DNA from: Actinomyces wuliandei
GTDB taxonomy: Bacteria > Actinomycetota > Actinomycetes > Actinomycetales > Actinomycetaceae
Direction of reading: 5' to 3'
Length of the DNA stretch: 64,000 bases
Assembly: GCF_004010955.1 (NCBI RefSeq)
Contig: NZ_CP025227.1
Coordinates: 2,418,001-2,482,000, forward strand
Positions 9,394 through 19,550 of this stretch are shown piece by piece; the stretch's first letter is position 1, and each line of letters opens with the position of its first letter. The notes beneath the pieces were generated by a model, which had not been told where the DNA came from, made no database searches, and worked only from the letters and a program-made list of their open reading frames with translations. A program made the translations under genes and the position numbers.

Positions 9394-10473
9394 TCACGGC
9401 CGCAGCGCCAGCAGCCCGTGGTGGGGTGCCAGCGCCACACGCCGGGGCAGGGGCTCACCATCAGGCCTGCCCTGCGGACCGGGACGCACCATGCCGGGAG
9501 CCAACTCCACCTCTCCCCCCCGGTCCGGGTCAAGGACCACGGCCGCGGTCCCGCCCTCAAACTCCCGCACCCACACCCCTGCCTGGCGGTGGGGCGCCCC
9601 CACCGGCGCCCCCAGGTCGGCGTCGAGGGCCGGGAACCAAGGGGTCCGGGAGTAGTCGTCGTGCCCGGTGGCCGTGTAGGCCCCCTCCCCCGCGCCAAAC
9701 ACCCAGAAGGCGGCCAGGCCGTAGAGAGGGTGCGGGCAGCGCCCACCGCCCCCGTCAGGCGTGCGCACCACGGACAGCCCGGGACCGTCCAGCTCGTGGA
9801 CCTGGGCCAGCGAGGTGGGCTCGTCAAAGAGCGTCGCCTCCCCCCAACCGAGCCAGCACTCGTCAAAGCCCCCGCCCCAGGAGGCGTGGTGCTCCCAGCG
9901 GCCGGGCTCACGCCGCGCCTCGGCGATGTTGGGAACCAGGATCTTGCCGACTCCCGCCAGGCCCCAGCCGACCTGCTCCACGAAGCCGTCCAGGACCCTG
10001 CGCAGGCTGGCGGCGTCCTCGACGCCCTCCAGAGGCAGGTCCAGGTCGTAGTAGTCCTCGAACACGTCATTGTCAGACATCACACCGTCAAAGGCGGTGC
10101 CAGCTATGTCCTCGCAGACCTGCTCCACCCAGCGCGCCCGGTAACCCGGTTCCCACACCCGCGCCTGGAAGTGGCCCGGGTAGCTCGACCACTCCACCAG
10201 GCTGCCGTCACGGCGCCGGGCGAGCCAGTCGCGCTGGCACAGCTCGTCGAAGGTGAGGCCAGAGGCGCAACGCTGTGGCGGCTCGAAGTCCCGGGCCGAG
10301 GACAGGCACCGGTAGGCCAGCACGGTCATGTCCGGCCGCTCCTGCTTGAGGCGCTCAGCCGCCTCCGCCTCCCAGGGCTGGAGGATGGCCACCCGGTAGT
10401 GCCGGACAGCGAAGTCCACCTCCTCACGTCCCAGAGGGTCCCCGTAGCGGACCCAGGCACCGACTCCGCTCAC
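9394..10473 (-). CDS. Putative glycoside hydrolase (GHL15/GH114-like barrel), Pel-like locus
   Basis: 359 residues from a GTG at 10473 that overlaps the pelF stop as GTGA and is preceded by AAAGGAG. The first two thirds look like a TIM barrel: VAILQPWEAEAAERLKQERP, TVLAYRCLSSARD, and FDGVMSDNDVFEDYYDL, whose DGV..DN pattern carries the acidic residues expected of GHL15 or GH114-type enzymes that act on amino-sugar polymers. A C-terminal beta-rich segment follows. No signal peptide is visible, which is odd for a secreted glycosidase. Its place behind PelF and PelG suggests it trims or modifies the polymer those proteins make. The exact family is uncertain without a profile search. Confidence 0.6.
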   Translation of the reverse strand: MSGVGAWVRYGDPLGREEVDFAVRHYRVAILQPWEAEAAERLKQERPDMTVLAYRCLSSARDFEPPQRCASGLTFDELCQRDWLARRRDGSLVEWSSYPGHFQARVWEPGYRARWVEQVCEDIAGTAFDGVMSDNDVFEDYYDLDLPLEGVEDAASLRRVLDGFVEQVGWGLAGVGKILVPNIAEARREPGRWEHHASWGGGFDECWLGWGEATLFDEPTSLAQVHELDGPGLSVVRTPDGGGGRCPHPLYGLAAFWVFGAGEGAYTATGHDDYSRTPWFPALDADLGAPVGAPHRQAGVWVREFEGGTAAVVLDPDRGGEVELAPGMVRPGPQGRPDGEPLPRRVALAPHHGLLALRP

Positions 10474-12863
10474 GAGCGCTCTCCTTTCCTCCCGGTCCTG
10501 CCTGCCCCGCCCTGACGGTACACACGGTTGTAGGCGGCATTGACCTTGTCCAGGTTGTAGGCGGCCTCGGCCCGGCCCCGCGCCGCCAGGCACAGCCGCT
10601 CGTACAGGTCCACGTCCTGGATGATCTCCTGGACCTTGTCCGCCATGAGCACCGGGTCCCCCGGCTCGATAATGGTGCCGCACGGCCCCCACACCGTCCC
10701 GTCCTCGGCGAGGATCTCGTCAGCGACCACCGAGCGCACCGCCCCGACGTCGGTGCTGACAGTGGGGATACCCGCCCCCATGGTCTCCAGCGAGACCACA
10801 GGAAGGCCCTCGTTGTAGCTGGGCAGGACAAAGAGGTCGAAGTCCGGGAGGTACTGGCGGACCTTGATCGTGCCCCGGATCGTGATGACTGACTCCAGCC
10901 CCAGCTCAACAATGCGGTTGAGGCACTTCTCGTAGTAGGAGGGGTGGTGCTCCGTAGGCCCGCAGACGTCCAGGTGGATCCTCAGCCCCCGGTCCACCAT
11001 GGTCCTCACCGACTCGATCATGTCCACCAGCCCCTTGATGGGCACGACCCGGGCGATGTAGACCAGCTTCCACAGGTGGTTGTCCGCCCCCTCCTGCCTG
11101 ATGGCCTGCACCGCCCTCATGCGGGCGGCGTAGGAGGCGTCGAACTCGCTGGTGACGATGCCGTTGGGGATGACCACCGCCTTGCTGGCGTCACCCCCGA
11201 GCTCGGTGGCCTCCGTGATCGCCCGCGGGTAGAGGTAGGTGGTGGCGTAGGCGTAGGGGTAGCACAGGCGGCCCATCTCCAGCCACCACGCCATCCACAT
11301 GCGCTGCCTGCCGGTGACGTCAAAGGTCCGGTAGTCGTTGAGCGTGATGTCGTAGTCCAGGCGGCGGTCCAGGAGGGTGTTGACCGTGTCGCGGACGTAG
11401 AGGTTGTGCTCAGTCAGCAGGAAGGAGGTGCCGTGCTCCTTGGCCGCGTTGACACTGAGCAGAGCGGCGTACCCGGTGGTGTGGGCGTGGTAGACGGTGG
11501 CACGCGGCATGGACTCCGCCAGGACAGCGTAGGCCAGGGAGAAGAAGTCGCGCAGGCACCAGAAGATCTCGGACATGGGCATGTCCAGGTCAGGCATCCT
11601 CTCCCGGTAGGCCTCCATGAACTCCTGGGTGCCCAGGATCGCCCACACCGGGTAGCGCCGGGACCTCCCGCCCAGGCCCTCGGTGATGATCTCCCACAGC
11701 GGCTCGGTGCGCCCCTGGTTGGCCAGGGCGATGAGGGAGTCCACCAGGCGCGCCGACAGAGTGCGCCGCTGACGGCGGCTCATGCGCAGGTCACGGGGGC
11801 GCGCCCGCAGAAAGTCCTGCTGGTGCTCCTCCATGGACAGGTAGAGGACCCGGACCCAGGCGACGTTGCTCGGCATCCCGTAGAGGTCACGGCTGGGGGC
11901 GTGGGAGTCCCAGGTGATGTGGATGATCCCGAAGGTCAGCTCGGGGTTGCCGGTGATGATGTCGTGCACGACGGCGGAGACGCCCCCCTTGAGGTAGGGG
12001 TAGGTGGACTCCATGACGATGGCGACGTCCACGTCCCGGTAGAGGCCGTCCGCCGGGACGCCGTCGGGCAGCTGGGGGGCGTCGTCCCTCCCGTGCAGGA
12101 ACCGCCCAGCCTCGGCAGCACCGGTGACCTCCGTGGTGCTGCTGGTGCCGCCAGCAGGAGCCTGGCCAGGAGGGGCCAGGGTCGTGGCCGGGTGGGCAGC
12201 CGTCTCCCCAGGTACCGGCTGCAGGGCGGCAGGAGGCGGCGTCGTGGCGCCGTGGGAGCCCCCCGGCCCCGCAGCCGGGGGGCGCTCTGTCGGCAGCGGG
12301 CTGTAGGGGGAGGTGATGTCGGCCGCAGTAGCGGCGACGAACCCGTAGCCGCTGGCCTCCGGCATCATTCCCGGTGCTATTGCCTGCGTCGGTGAGGCGG
12401 AGGCAGGCTGCCGCGCCGACGCAGGCTCAGGGCCTGCCGGGGTCGAGGACGTCGCTCCGGCAGCAGCGGGACGCACGTGGCGGCCAGCGTGCCGACGCCT
12501 CCCGGATGCAGGGGAGGCAGCAGCCCCCCTGCCTCCGGACTCCTGCCGAGCCTCGGGCTGGGGAGGGTCCGCACGCCCGGCAAGGGGCTTGCGGGAGGTG
12601 TCGCTGCGCGCGACAGGGTGCGCAGGAGACTCGGGACGCGCAGGTCGCTCGGTGCTCAGCCACATGCTGTCCGGGTGGCGCGCCAGGTGCCCGCCACCGG
12701 TGGCCAGTGCCTGCGCGCCCACCCCCGGCCCGTCACCGACCGAGCCGGGAGACACGTCAGCCGTCGAGGGCCGCGCTGCGGGCAACGGTGCGTAGCCACC
12801 CGCAGGAGCCGAGTAGTAGGAGGGCAGGCTCTCCAGCCGTGGCCGGTAGGACGAGGGGCTCAC
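10470..12863 (-). CDS. pelF: PelF-like GT4 glycosyltransferase with long disordered N-terminus
   Basis: 797 residues from a GTG at 12863 overlapping the pelG stop. Residues from about 280 form a PelF-type transferase: the family opening VAIVMESTYPYLKGGVSAVV, then VYHAHTTGYAALLS, TEHNLYVRD, IARVVPIKGLVDMI, and the donor-site motif FVLPSYNEGLPVVSLETMG. PelF uses a UDP-hexosamine to polymerise Pel-type polysaccharide at the inner face of the membrane. Typical PelF is about 500 residues; the extra N-terminal 270 are Pro/Ala/Ser-rich and probably disordered. Translation is coupled to genes on both sides. Confidence 0.82.
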   Translation of the reverse strand: MSPSSYRPRLESLPSYYSAPAGGYAPLPAARPSTADVSPGSVGDGPGVGAQALATGGGHLARHPDSMWLSTERPARPESPAHPVARSDTSRKPLAGRADPPQPEARQESGGRGAAASPASGRRRHAGRHVRPAAAGATSSTPAGPEPASARQPASASPTQAIAPGMMPEASGYGFVAATAADITSPYSPLPTERPPAAGPGGSHGATTPPPAALQPVPGETAAHPATTLAPPGQAPAGGTSSTTEVTGAAEAGRFLHGRDDAPQLPDGVPADGLYRDVDVAIVMESTYPYLKGGVSAVVHDIITGNPELTFGIIHITWDSHAPSRDLYGMPSNVAWVRVLYLSMEEHQQDFLRARPRDLRMSRRQRRTLSARLVDSLIALANQGRTEPLWEIITEGLGGRSRRYPVWAILGTQEFMEAYRERMPDLDMPMSEIFWCLRDFFSLAYAVLAESMPRATVYHAHTTGYAALLSVNAAKEHGTSFLLTEHNLYVRDTVNTLLDRRLDYDITLNDYRTFDVTGRQRMWMAWWLEMGRLCYPYAYATTYLYPRAITEATELGGDASKAVVIPNGIVTSEFDASYAARMRAVQAIRQEGADNHLWKLVYIARVVPIKGLVDMIESVRTMVDRGLRIHLDVCGPTEHHPSYYEKCLNRIVELGLESVITIRGTIKVRQYLPDFDLFVLPSYNEGLPVVSLETMGAGIPTVSTDVGAVRSVVADEILAEDGTVWGPCGTIIEPGDPVLMADKVQEIIQDVDLYERLCLAARGRAEAAYNLDKVNAAYNRVYRQGGAGRTGRKGERS

Positions 12864-14308
12864 CAGGACATCGCCTTTCCCCAGAAGAAGGAGTACTCGG
12901 GAGAGGCCCAGCGTCGGCGGTAGACGACCAGGGCCACCAGGCACAGGACCAGGTCCACACCCGCCAGGACCTGGTAGGCACCCGTGCCACCAAGACGCAG
13001 CAGGAGGACGGCAGCCACAGCGACGTGCGCGCCAGACAGCAGCAGGGCCGCAGCCTGGTCCCCGACATGGTCGATCTCGTAGGACAGGAGCGTGAGGGCG
13101 GCGAACAGCAAGGAGGAGAAGGCGACGACAAGCACCAGCGGCACCCGGGCAGGATCCAGCAGCGCCATCACCGACACCTCCACGACCACGGCACCCATGC
13201 CCACGGCCCCGGCCCGTGCCAGGCTCGCGTCCAGCAGGTGGCGCAGCACTTTGCCCCGGGCACGCAGCCCGGTCATGTCGTCCTCGTTGAGCTGGGCCTG
13301 GAACAGCGCGATCTCTGTGTTGAGCCGGGGTGAGGTCACCGCGAAGTAGTAGCAGTAGGCGATGACGGCAGGCTGGAGGCACAGGTAGACCAGCGCGACC
13401 TCAAAGTCCTGACGCACCGCGAGGAACAGGAAGAGCTTGTCCGACCACAGCACACCGCCCAGGACCAGCCCGCGCCCCATGTCCTGGACCAGGGGCACCA
13501 CGGGCACCGGGCTTGGGCGCGCCAGCTGTCTCAGGGCGGGCCCCATCGGGACGACCTGGCTGAGCGCACCCACCAGGGGCGGCAGGAACCACCACCCTGG
13601 TACGACAAGGAGGGCAGCCGCGTAGCAGAGCCACCCGAAGGCCCACAGACGCCGCCGACCCGCCACGTCAGCGACGATGAGCGACTGGACGAAGACCACG
13701 TGTAGCAGGAGGAGGACCAGGTGTGTTGCCACAGCAGCTGGCTGCCAGCGGGTCACGGCAGCCGTCATCACCACGACCGCGAGCGTAGGGACGAGCGCCC
13801 AGATGAACAGGGCGGGCCACACCGAGCAGTAGCGCCTCAGGAGAACCGCAGGGCCCCGCCCGATCGAGTCGCCCAGCAGCCGGTAGACAGGGTTGCCGGT
13901 GACCTGGCTGAGCCAGGGCACCGCCACCGACACGCTGAGGATGATGAGCTGGAGGTTGACGCCCCCCACCGAGTGCACAGATATACGACCGGCCACGACA
14001 GGGAAGACCAGGCCCAGGAGGATCGCCGGAGACATGGACAGGACCATTGTGACAGCCCAGCCTCGTCGTCCGCCGTGAGGCAGGACGCCCCACTTCAGGG
14101 CAGAGGTGGGCGGTGCCGTGACCAGACCCAGTGCTGCCCCCAGCGCGACAAGGCCAACCAGGACAGTAACGGGACGAGGCCAGCCAAGCAGAGGGAGCAC
14201 AGCCGCCAGGACACAGGCCCCCACGACAACCACCGTTGCGTTGGTGGTACGCAGCAGCGGGCGCCGGAACCTGTTGATGTGTCGTGGAGCGTATCTGGAC
14301 TGAGTCAT
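12860..14308 (-). CDS. pelG: PelG-like polysaccharide transporter
   Basis: 482 residues from the ATG at 14308 (MTQSRYAPRHINRF); a longer frame is open upstream but adds an unlikely Arg/Pro leader. About 12 hydrophobic helices span the protein, with the MATE/Wzx-like layout of PelG (456 residues in Pseudomonas). The C-terminus SPEYSFFWGKAMSW resembles the PelG tail. PelG is the membrane component that works with the PelF transferase. It is the first gene of a GTGA-coupled trio with pelF and a glycoside hydrolase-like gene. Divergence from characterised PelG is large, so the assignment leans on the PelF neighbour. Confidence 0.75.
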   Translation of the reverse strand: MTQSRYAPRHINRFRRPLLRTTNATVVVVGACVLAAVLPLLGWPRPVTVLVGLVALGAALGLVTAPPTSALKWGVLPHGGRRGWAVTMVLSMSPAILLGLVFPVVAGRISVHSVGGVNLQLIILSVSVAVPWLSQVTGNPVYRLLGDSIGRGPAVLLRRYCSVWPALFIWALVPTLAVVVMTAAVTRWQPAAVATHLVLLLLHVVFVQSLIVADVAGRRRLWAFGWLCYAAALLVVPGWWFLPPLVGALSQVVPMGPALRQLARPSPVPVVPLVQDMGRGLVLGGVLWSDKLFLFLAVRQDFEVALVYLCLQPAVIAYCYYFAVTSPRLNTEIALFQAQLNEDDMTGLRARGKVLRHLLDASLARAGAVGMGAVVVEVSVMALLDPARVPLVLVVAFSSLLFAALTLLSYEIDHVGDQAAALLLSGAHVAVAAVLLLRLGGTGAYQVLAGVDLVLCLVALVVYRRRWASPEYSFFWGKAMSW

Positions 14309-14520
14309 AAGGCCTGTTCGTCGACGAGCGGCGAGCCCAGATACCTGGGTCGTGCCTGGGGTACACGGCCGCAGCCGTTGTCTAACTGTAACGGTCCAGA
14401 GATACCCGGGGCGGTAAGGTGGGGGGCATCGGGCCATTCTCACAACATGGCGCTCCTCCCATGGAGTTGCCGTCGCCCGCGCGAGCCCGCCGTGACAGGC
14501 CACGTCACGGGAGTCAGCCC

Positions 14521-14568
14521 TCTGAGAAAAACCTCACGGCTCGGGCGGGCGTCCGTCCGAGCCGTGAG
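14521..14568 (-). terminator. Rho-independent terminator of clpC
   Basis: A 12-bp perfect stem (CTCACGGCTCGG at 14533-14544 with CCGAGCCGTGAG at 14557-14568) has a 12-base loop. Read on the minus strand the stem is followed by GGTTTTTCTC. It begins 25 bases after the clpC stop and is one of the clearest terminators in the window. It separates clpC from the Pel-like operon. Confidence 0.9.
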
Positions 14569-14592
14569 TGCCCACAGCAAGCACAGGGTGCC

Positions 14593-17190
14593 TCAGTAGG
14601 CACCCCCGGGAGCCGGCGCGGCGCCCTCCCCACCACCCACGGGCGTCCTCGGCGCCCCCACAGGAGTACCCGCTGACCCTGCGGAGGAGGCGATCTTCTC
14701 CGCCTCACGCACGGCAGCCGCCTCACGCTCGGCCGGGGTCCAGGGCACGCCACGGAAGATGAACTCCCCGAGGATCGACTCGCCCTCGGCGTCGACCACC
14801 ACCTTCTGGCCGCGCTCGATCTCCCCGAAGAGGATCTTCTCGCTCAGGGCGTCCTCAATGTCACGCTGGATGGCACGGCGCAGGGGCCGGGCACCCAGGA
14901 CGGGGTCGAAGCCGCGCTCGGCCAGGAGCTCCTTGGCGGCATCGGTCAGCTCGATGGTCATCTCCTGCTCGGCCAGGCGACCCGCCAGGCGGGTGATCAT
15001 GAGGTCGACGATCTGGCGGACCTCCTCCTTGGTCAGCTGCGGGAAGACGATGAGGTCATCCACGCGGTTGAGGAACTCGGGCCGGAACTGCTGCTTGAGC
15101 TCGCGGTTGACGTGGGCCTTCATCTCCTCGTAGTCCATGGCACCGGACTGGGTGGACTGGAAGCCGGTGGCCACCGACTTGCCGATGTCCTTGCTGCCCA
15201 GGTTCGTGGTCATGATGATGACGGTGTTCTTGAAGTCCACCACGCGCCCCTGGGCGTCGGTGAGGTGCCCGTCCTCCAGGATCTGCAGCAGCGAGTTGAA
15301 GATGTCGGGGTGGGCTTTCTCCACCTCGTCGAACAGCACCACGGAGAAGGGACGACGCCGCACCTTCTCGGTCAGCTGCCCGCCCTCGTCATAGCCGACG
15401 TAGCCGGGAGGCGCCCCAAAGAGGCGCGAGACGGTGTGCTTCTCGGCGAACTCAGACATGTCCAGCTGGATGAGGGCGTCCTCGTCGTCGAAGAGGAACT
15501 CCGCCAGCGCCTTGGCCAGCTCCGTCTTGCCCACGCCGGTGGGACCGGCGAAGATGAAGGAGCCGCCGGGACGCTTGGGGTCCTTCAGGCCCGCTCGGGT
15601 GCGCCGGATCGACTTGGACAGGGCCTCGATCGCCTTGTTCTGACCGACGATGCGCTTGTGCAGCTCGGCCTCCATGTTGAGGAGCTTGGCGGACTCGGCC
15701 TCGGTCAGCTTGACCACGGGGATGCCGGTGGACATGGCCAGGACCTCAGCGATGAGGTTCTCGTCGACCTCGGCGACCTGGTCCAGGTCGCCGGAGCGCC
15801 AGGCCTTCTCCCGGGAGGCGCGCTCCTCGGCCAGACGGTGCTCGTCGTCACGCAGGGACGCGGCCCGCTCGAAGTCCTGGTCGTCGATCGCCGACTCCTT
15901 CTCCCGCTTGACCTCGGCGATCTTCTCGTCGATGTCACGCAGCTCCTGGGGCGCGGTCATGCGACGGATGCGCAGGCGCGCGCCAGCCTCGTCCACCAGG
16001 TCGATAGCCTTGTCCGGCAGGAAGCGGTCGTTGATGTAGCGCTCGGAGAGCTTGGCAGCAGCCTCGATAGCGTCGTCGGTGATGACCACGCGGTGGAATG
16101 CCTCGTAACGGTCGCGCAGCCCGGTGAGGATGCCGACCGTCTCCTCAATGCTCGGCTGATCCACGGTCACCGGCTGGAAGCGACGCTCCAGAGCGGCGTC
16201 CTTCTCGATCTTGCGGTACTCCTCCAGGGTGGTGGCACCGATGGTCTGGAGCTCACCACGGGCCAGCATGGGCTTGAGGATGCTGGCGGCGTCCACGGCA
16301 CCCTCGGCTGCCCCCGCCCCTACCAGGGTGTGGATCTCGTCGATGAACAGGACGATGTCCCCACGGGTACGCACCTCCTTGAGGACCTTCTTGAGCCTCT
16401 CCTCGAAATCACCACGGTAGCGCGAGCCTGCGACCAGGGAGCCCATGTCCAGGGAGTAGAGCTGCTTGTCCCGCAGCGACTCAGGGACGTCGCCGTGGAC
16501 GATAGCCTGGCTCAGCCCCTCCACGACGGCCGTCTTGCCCACGCCGGGCTCCCCGATGAGGACGGGGTTGTTCTTGGTGCGGCGGGAGAGGATCTGCATG
16601 ACCCGCTCCATCTCCTTGTAGCGCCCGATGACCGGGTCCAGCTTGCCCTCACGGGCCGCCGCAGTCAGGTTGCGTCCGAACTGGTCCAGGATGGCGCTTC
16701 CCGAGGGCGTGCCCTCCTTGGAGGGGCCGCCCGCGTTGACGGTCTCCTTGCCCTCGTAGCCCGACAGCATCTGCAGCACGGTCTGGCGGACGCTGGAGAG
16801 GTCCCCACCCAGGTTGGTCAGCACCTGTGCGGCGACCCCCTCCCCCTCGCGCAGCAGGCCCAGGAGCAGGTGCTCGGTGCCGATGTAGTTGTGGCCGAGC
16901 TGGAGCGCCTCGCGCATGGACAGCTCGAAGACCTTCTTGCCCCGGGGGGTGAAGGGGATGTGGCCGGTGGGAGCCGACTGCCCCTCGCCGATGATCTCCA
17001 CCACCTGTGCACGCACGGCGTCCAGGGAGATGTCCATGGACTCCAGAGCCTTGGCAGCCACCCCCTCGCCCTCGTGGATGAGGCCAAGAAGGAGGTGCTC
17101 GGTGCCGATGTAGTTGTGGTTGAGCGCCCGGGCCTCGTCCTGGGCCAGGACGACGACGCGGCGGGCACGGTCGGTAAAGCGTTCAAACAT
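14593..17190 (-). CDS. clpC: ClpC, ATP-dependent Clp protease ATP-binding subunit
   Basis: 865 residues from the ATG at 17190 ([20 protein letters not shown]), preceded by AGGAGG. Two Clp_N repeats (each with [13 protein letters not shown]) occupy residues 1-145; Walker A of AAA1 is GEPGVGKT near 213; a UVR motif lies near 430-460; Walker A of AAA2 is [14 protein letters not shown] near 547. The Gly-rich C-terminal tail is variable. ClpC unfolds substrates and feeds them to ClpP in protein quality control. No CtsR or McsB gene is adjacent, as usual in actinobacteria, where ClgR is the typical activator. Confidence 0.97.
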   Translation of the reverse strand: MFERFTDRARRVVVLAQDEARALNHNYIGTEHLLLGLIHEGEGVAAKALESMDISLDAVRAQVVEIIGEGQSAPTGHIPFTPRGKKVFELSMREALQLGHNYIGTEHLLLGLLREGEGVAAQVLTNLGGDLSSVRQTVLQMLSGYEGKETVNAGGPSKEGTPSGSAILDQFGRNLTAAAREGKLDPVIGRYKEMERVMQILSRRTKNNPVLIGEPGVGKTAVVEGLSQAIVHGDVPESLRDKQLYSLDMGSLVAGSRYRGDFEERLKKVLKEVRTRGDIVLFIDEIHTLVGAGAAEGAVDAASILKPMLARGELQTIGATTLEEYRKIEKDAALERRFQPVTVDQPSIEETVGILTGLRDRYEAFHRVVITDDAIEAAAKLSERYINDRFLPDKAIDLVDEAGARLRIRRMTAPQELRDIDEKIAEVKREKESAIDDQDFERAASLRDDEHRLAEERASREKAWRSGDLDQVAEVDENLIAEVLAMSTGIPVVKLTEAESAKLLNMEAELHKRIVGQNKAIEALSKSIRRTRAGLKDPKRPGGSFIFAGPTGVGKTELAKALAEFLFDDEDALIQLDMSEFAEKHTVSRLFGAPPGYVGYDEGGQLTEKVRRRPFSVVLFDEVEKAHPDIFNSLLQILEDGHLTDAQGRVVDFKNTVIIMTTNLGSKDIGKSVATGFQSTQSGAMDYEEMKAHVNRELKQQFRPEFLNRVDDLIVFPQLTKEEVRQIVDLMITRLAGRLAEQEMTIELTDAAKELLAERGFDPVLGARPLRRAIQRDIEDALSEKILFGEIERGQKVVVDAEGESILGEFIFRGVPWTPAEREAAAVREAEKIASSAGSAGTPVGAPRTPVGGGEGAAPAPGGAY

Positions 17191-17847
17191 CAGTGGTTCC
17201 TCCTCGGCACGTGCTCGGTGCGGCACCCTCCTGCGTCTCAGGAAGCCAGGTGGCGGAGCGCCTGGGAGCAGAGGGCGCTTGGGCACGTGCTGACAAGGCT
17301 AACCAGGACGGACAGGGGCACATGCCCCTGTTCGCGGTAGGCGTGAGGCAAGGTTGAGTCAGGGTGGCTCAGGAATACGGGATCCCGGACCAGACCTGCC
17401 GTCCGGCCTTGATAGCCGCAACACACCGGCAAAATCCAGAGAAATTCACACCCCGCCCCACCAGCCCACCTGGCGGCCGGACACGGCCGCACAACAGGCC
17501 ACCCAGACAGTACACGCAATCGTCCACACGTGACCCCAACACTCGCGCACAACCGTATAAATATCCTCGACATAGTCCATGACGACGCCTAACTCCTGCA
17601 TTCAACACCTATCGCCGTTAGGATGAAATCACTTCGTCACCACCGGGACCCCGAGCCCTGCCAGCCACTGCGGCTCCCCGGCCCCGATCACGCACGACAA
17701 CTGCACAGCGGAAGGGCCACCCAGAAGGACCTGGCCACGAGCAGCCTCACCAGATCCACGACCTCATCAGCACCTCGACGTCCACCGGCACCACCAGCCC
17801 TACAGGCACAGCAATGCCCAGACACCCAATCAGACAAGGGAGCAACC
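17191..17847. other. Divergent promoter region between clpC and betB
   Basis: 657 bases with no convincing gene. It must hold the clpC promoter (minus) and the bet operon promoter (plus). The part at 17535-17640 is unusually AT-rich for this genome and includes TATAAAT at 17556, a candidate -10 box. A BetI-type operator could not be identified by eye. The reading frame of betB is open through much of this stretch, but its Pro/Thr-rich translation does not resemble an aldehyde dehydrogenase. Confidence 0.5.
17313..17330. promoter_or_regulatory. Perfect inverted repeat upstream of clpC
   Basis: CAGGGGCA and TGCCCCTG form a perfect 8-bp inverted repeat with a 2-base spacer, 123 bases upstream of the clpC start. 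Immediately beside it, CGC-N5-GCG at 17332-17342 partly resembles the ClgR box known from other actinobacteria, with mismatches in the spacer and flanks. Either could be the clpC control site; the assignment is inference. Confidence 0.45.
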
Positions 17848-19377
17848 GTGACTCAAGAGACTCAGGAGACAGTCGTCAACCAGCTGCTCATCGGTGGCCA
17901 GTGGAGAGCCGCGTCAGACGGAGGCACCCGGTCCATCCTGTGCCCGGCCGACGGGACGCAGGTGGCGCAGGCCGCTGAGGCCACCGTCGAGGACGCCCGG
18001 GCTGCCGTGGCCGCAGCCCGTCACGCCTTCGACCACGGCCCCTGGCCTGGCACCCCGTCCCCCCAACGCGCCAGGCTCCTGACCGCCCTGGCCGACAGGC
18101 TCGAGACGGAGTCAGACGCGGTGGCCCGTCTGGAGTCACTGGACACCGGCAAGCGCCATGTGGAGAGCCTTGTCGACATGGCCGACATCGTGGCCGTGTT
18201 CCGCCACTTCGCCTCCCTCGCCCAGCAAGAGGCCGGCCGGGTGGTCGACGCCGGCGTGCCCGACGTCGCCAGCCGCGTGGTCACCGAGCCCGTCGGCGTG
18301 TGCGCACTGATCACCCCGTGGAACTACCCGTTGCTCCAGACAGCCTGGAAGGTCGCGCCCGCGCTCGCGGCGGGCAACACCTTCGTCCTCAAGCCAGCGG
18401 CGCTCACACCCCAGACCGCCGTGTGGCTGTGCCGCACACTTACCGAGCTCGGCCTGCCCGACGGTGTGGCCAACCTGGTGCTGGGCTCTGGCGGGGCCGT
18501 GGGACCGGTCCTCACGCAGTCGCCTGACGTCGACCTGGTGTCCTTCACCGGCGGGCTGGAGACCGGGCGGTCGATCATGGCCTCCGCCTCCGGCACCGTC
18601 AAGCGGGTGGCACTGGAGCTGGGCGGCAAGAACCCGAACGTCGTCTTCGCCGACGCCAACCTGGACGCCGCGATCGACAACGCGCTCACGGCCGTCTTCC
18701 TCGACTCCGGCCAGGTCTGCTCGGCGGGTGCACGGCTGGTGGTTGAGGAGTCGGTCCACGACCGGGTGGTCGATGAGCTCGTCCGGCGGGCTGAGGCCAT
18801 CCGCCTGGGAGGCCCCTTCGACCCTGACGCGGAGACCGGGCCGCTCATCAGCCAGGACCACCGCGACAAGGTGGAGCAGTACGTGGCCCTGGCCGTGGCC
18901 GAGGGCGCTGTCCTGCGCTGCGGCGGGCAGCGTCCCAGCGGTGCGAGGCTGGGGTCGGGCTGGTACTACCCACCGACGATCCTGGACGGCTGCACCTCCG
19001 AGATGGCCTGCGTGCACGAGGAGTCCTTCGGCCCCGTCCTCACCGTGGAGACCTTCAGCGGGTCCGCGCCCCAGGAGGCCGAGGACGCCGCAGTGGCCAT
19101 CGCCAACGACACCGTCTACGGGCTCGCGGGCGCGGTGTGGACCGACAACGCCGGGCGCGCCGAGCGCGTGGCCCGGAGGCTGCGCCACGGGACGATCTGG
19201 ATCAATGACTACCACCCCTACGTGCCGCAGGCCGAGTGGGGCGGCATGAAGCAGTCCGGGGTCGGCCGCGAGCTGGGAGTCGCAGGCCTGGCCGAGTACC
19301 AGGAGCACAAGCACATCTGGCACAACCTCCGGCCGGCACGGGCCGGGTGGTTCACCGACCCCTCGGCAACAGGATGA
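17848..19377 (+). CDS. betB: Betaine-aldehyde dehydrogenase
   Basis: 509 residues from the GTG at 17848 (AAGGGAG at 17836-17842). It is an NAD(P)-dependent aldehyde dehydrogenase with the substrate-tunnel motif [20 protein letters not shown], catalytic Glu in [12 protein letters not shown] near residue 256, and catalytic Cys in [13 protein letters not shown] near residue 290. With BetA downstream it completes oxidation of choline to the osmoprotectant glycine betaine. Other aldehyde dehydrogenases look similar; the betA and betT neighbours decide the substrate. First gene of the bet operon. Confidence 0.93.
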   Translation: MTQETQETVVNQLLIGGQWRAASDGGTRSILCPADGTQVAQAAEATVEDARAAVAAARHAFDHGPWPGTPSPQRARLLTALADRLETESDAVARLESLDTGKRHVESLVDMADIVAVFRHFASLAQQEAGRVVDAGVPDVASRVVTEPVGVCALITPWNYPLLQTAWKVAPALAAGNTFVLKPAALTPQTAVWLCRTLTELGLPDGVANLVLGSGGAVGPVLTQSPDVDLVSFTGGLETGRSIMASASGTVKRVALELGGKNPNVVFADANLDAAIDNALTAVFLDSGQVCSAGARLVVEESVHDRVVDELVRRAEAIRLGGPFDPDAETGPLISQDHRDKVEQYVALAVAEGAVLRCGGQRPSGARLGSGWYYPPTILDGCTSEMACVHEESFGPVLTVETFSGSAPQEAEDAAVAIANDTVYGLAGAVWTDNAGRAERVARRLRHGTIWINDYHPYVPQAEWGGMKQSGVGRELGVAGLAEYQEHKHIWHNLRPARAGWFTDPSATG

Positions 19378-19418
19378 CCCCCACCAGCACCTCGCGGAGG
19401 AGACGCGCAGAAAGGTCA

Positions 19419-19514
19419 GGCGGCAGGGTAGCCAGGCCACGAAGACCACCCCGCCACGCTGCCGCAGCGGCGTTGCGCGTCGGGCGGCAGGGCAGCCAGC
19501 CCACGAAGACCACC
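19419..19514. repeat. Pair of 32-bp direct repeats between betB and betA
   Basis: The sequence at 19419-19450 recurs at 19483-19514 with 30 of 32 bases identical, a 64-bp offset. Each unit begins GGCGGCAGGG and ends CCACGAAGACCACC. They fill most of the 173-base betB-betA gap, upstream of the betA ribosome-binding site (GAGAGG). They may be a duplicated protein- or RNA-binding site or simply a local duplication. Confidence 0.85.
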
Positions 19515-19550
19515 AGGAAGCAGAAGACCACCGAAGAAAGAGAGGCCCAC

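Noticed and set aside
14309..14503. Longer PelG start at 14503
   Set aside because: The added 65 residues are Arg/Pro/Cys-rich, unlike the family, and the ATG at 14308 gives the normal PelG length.
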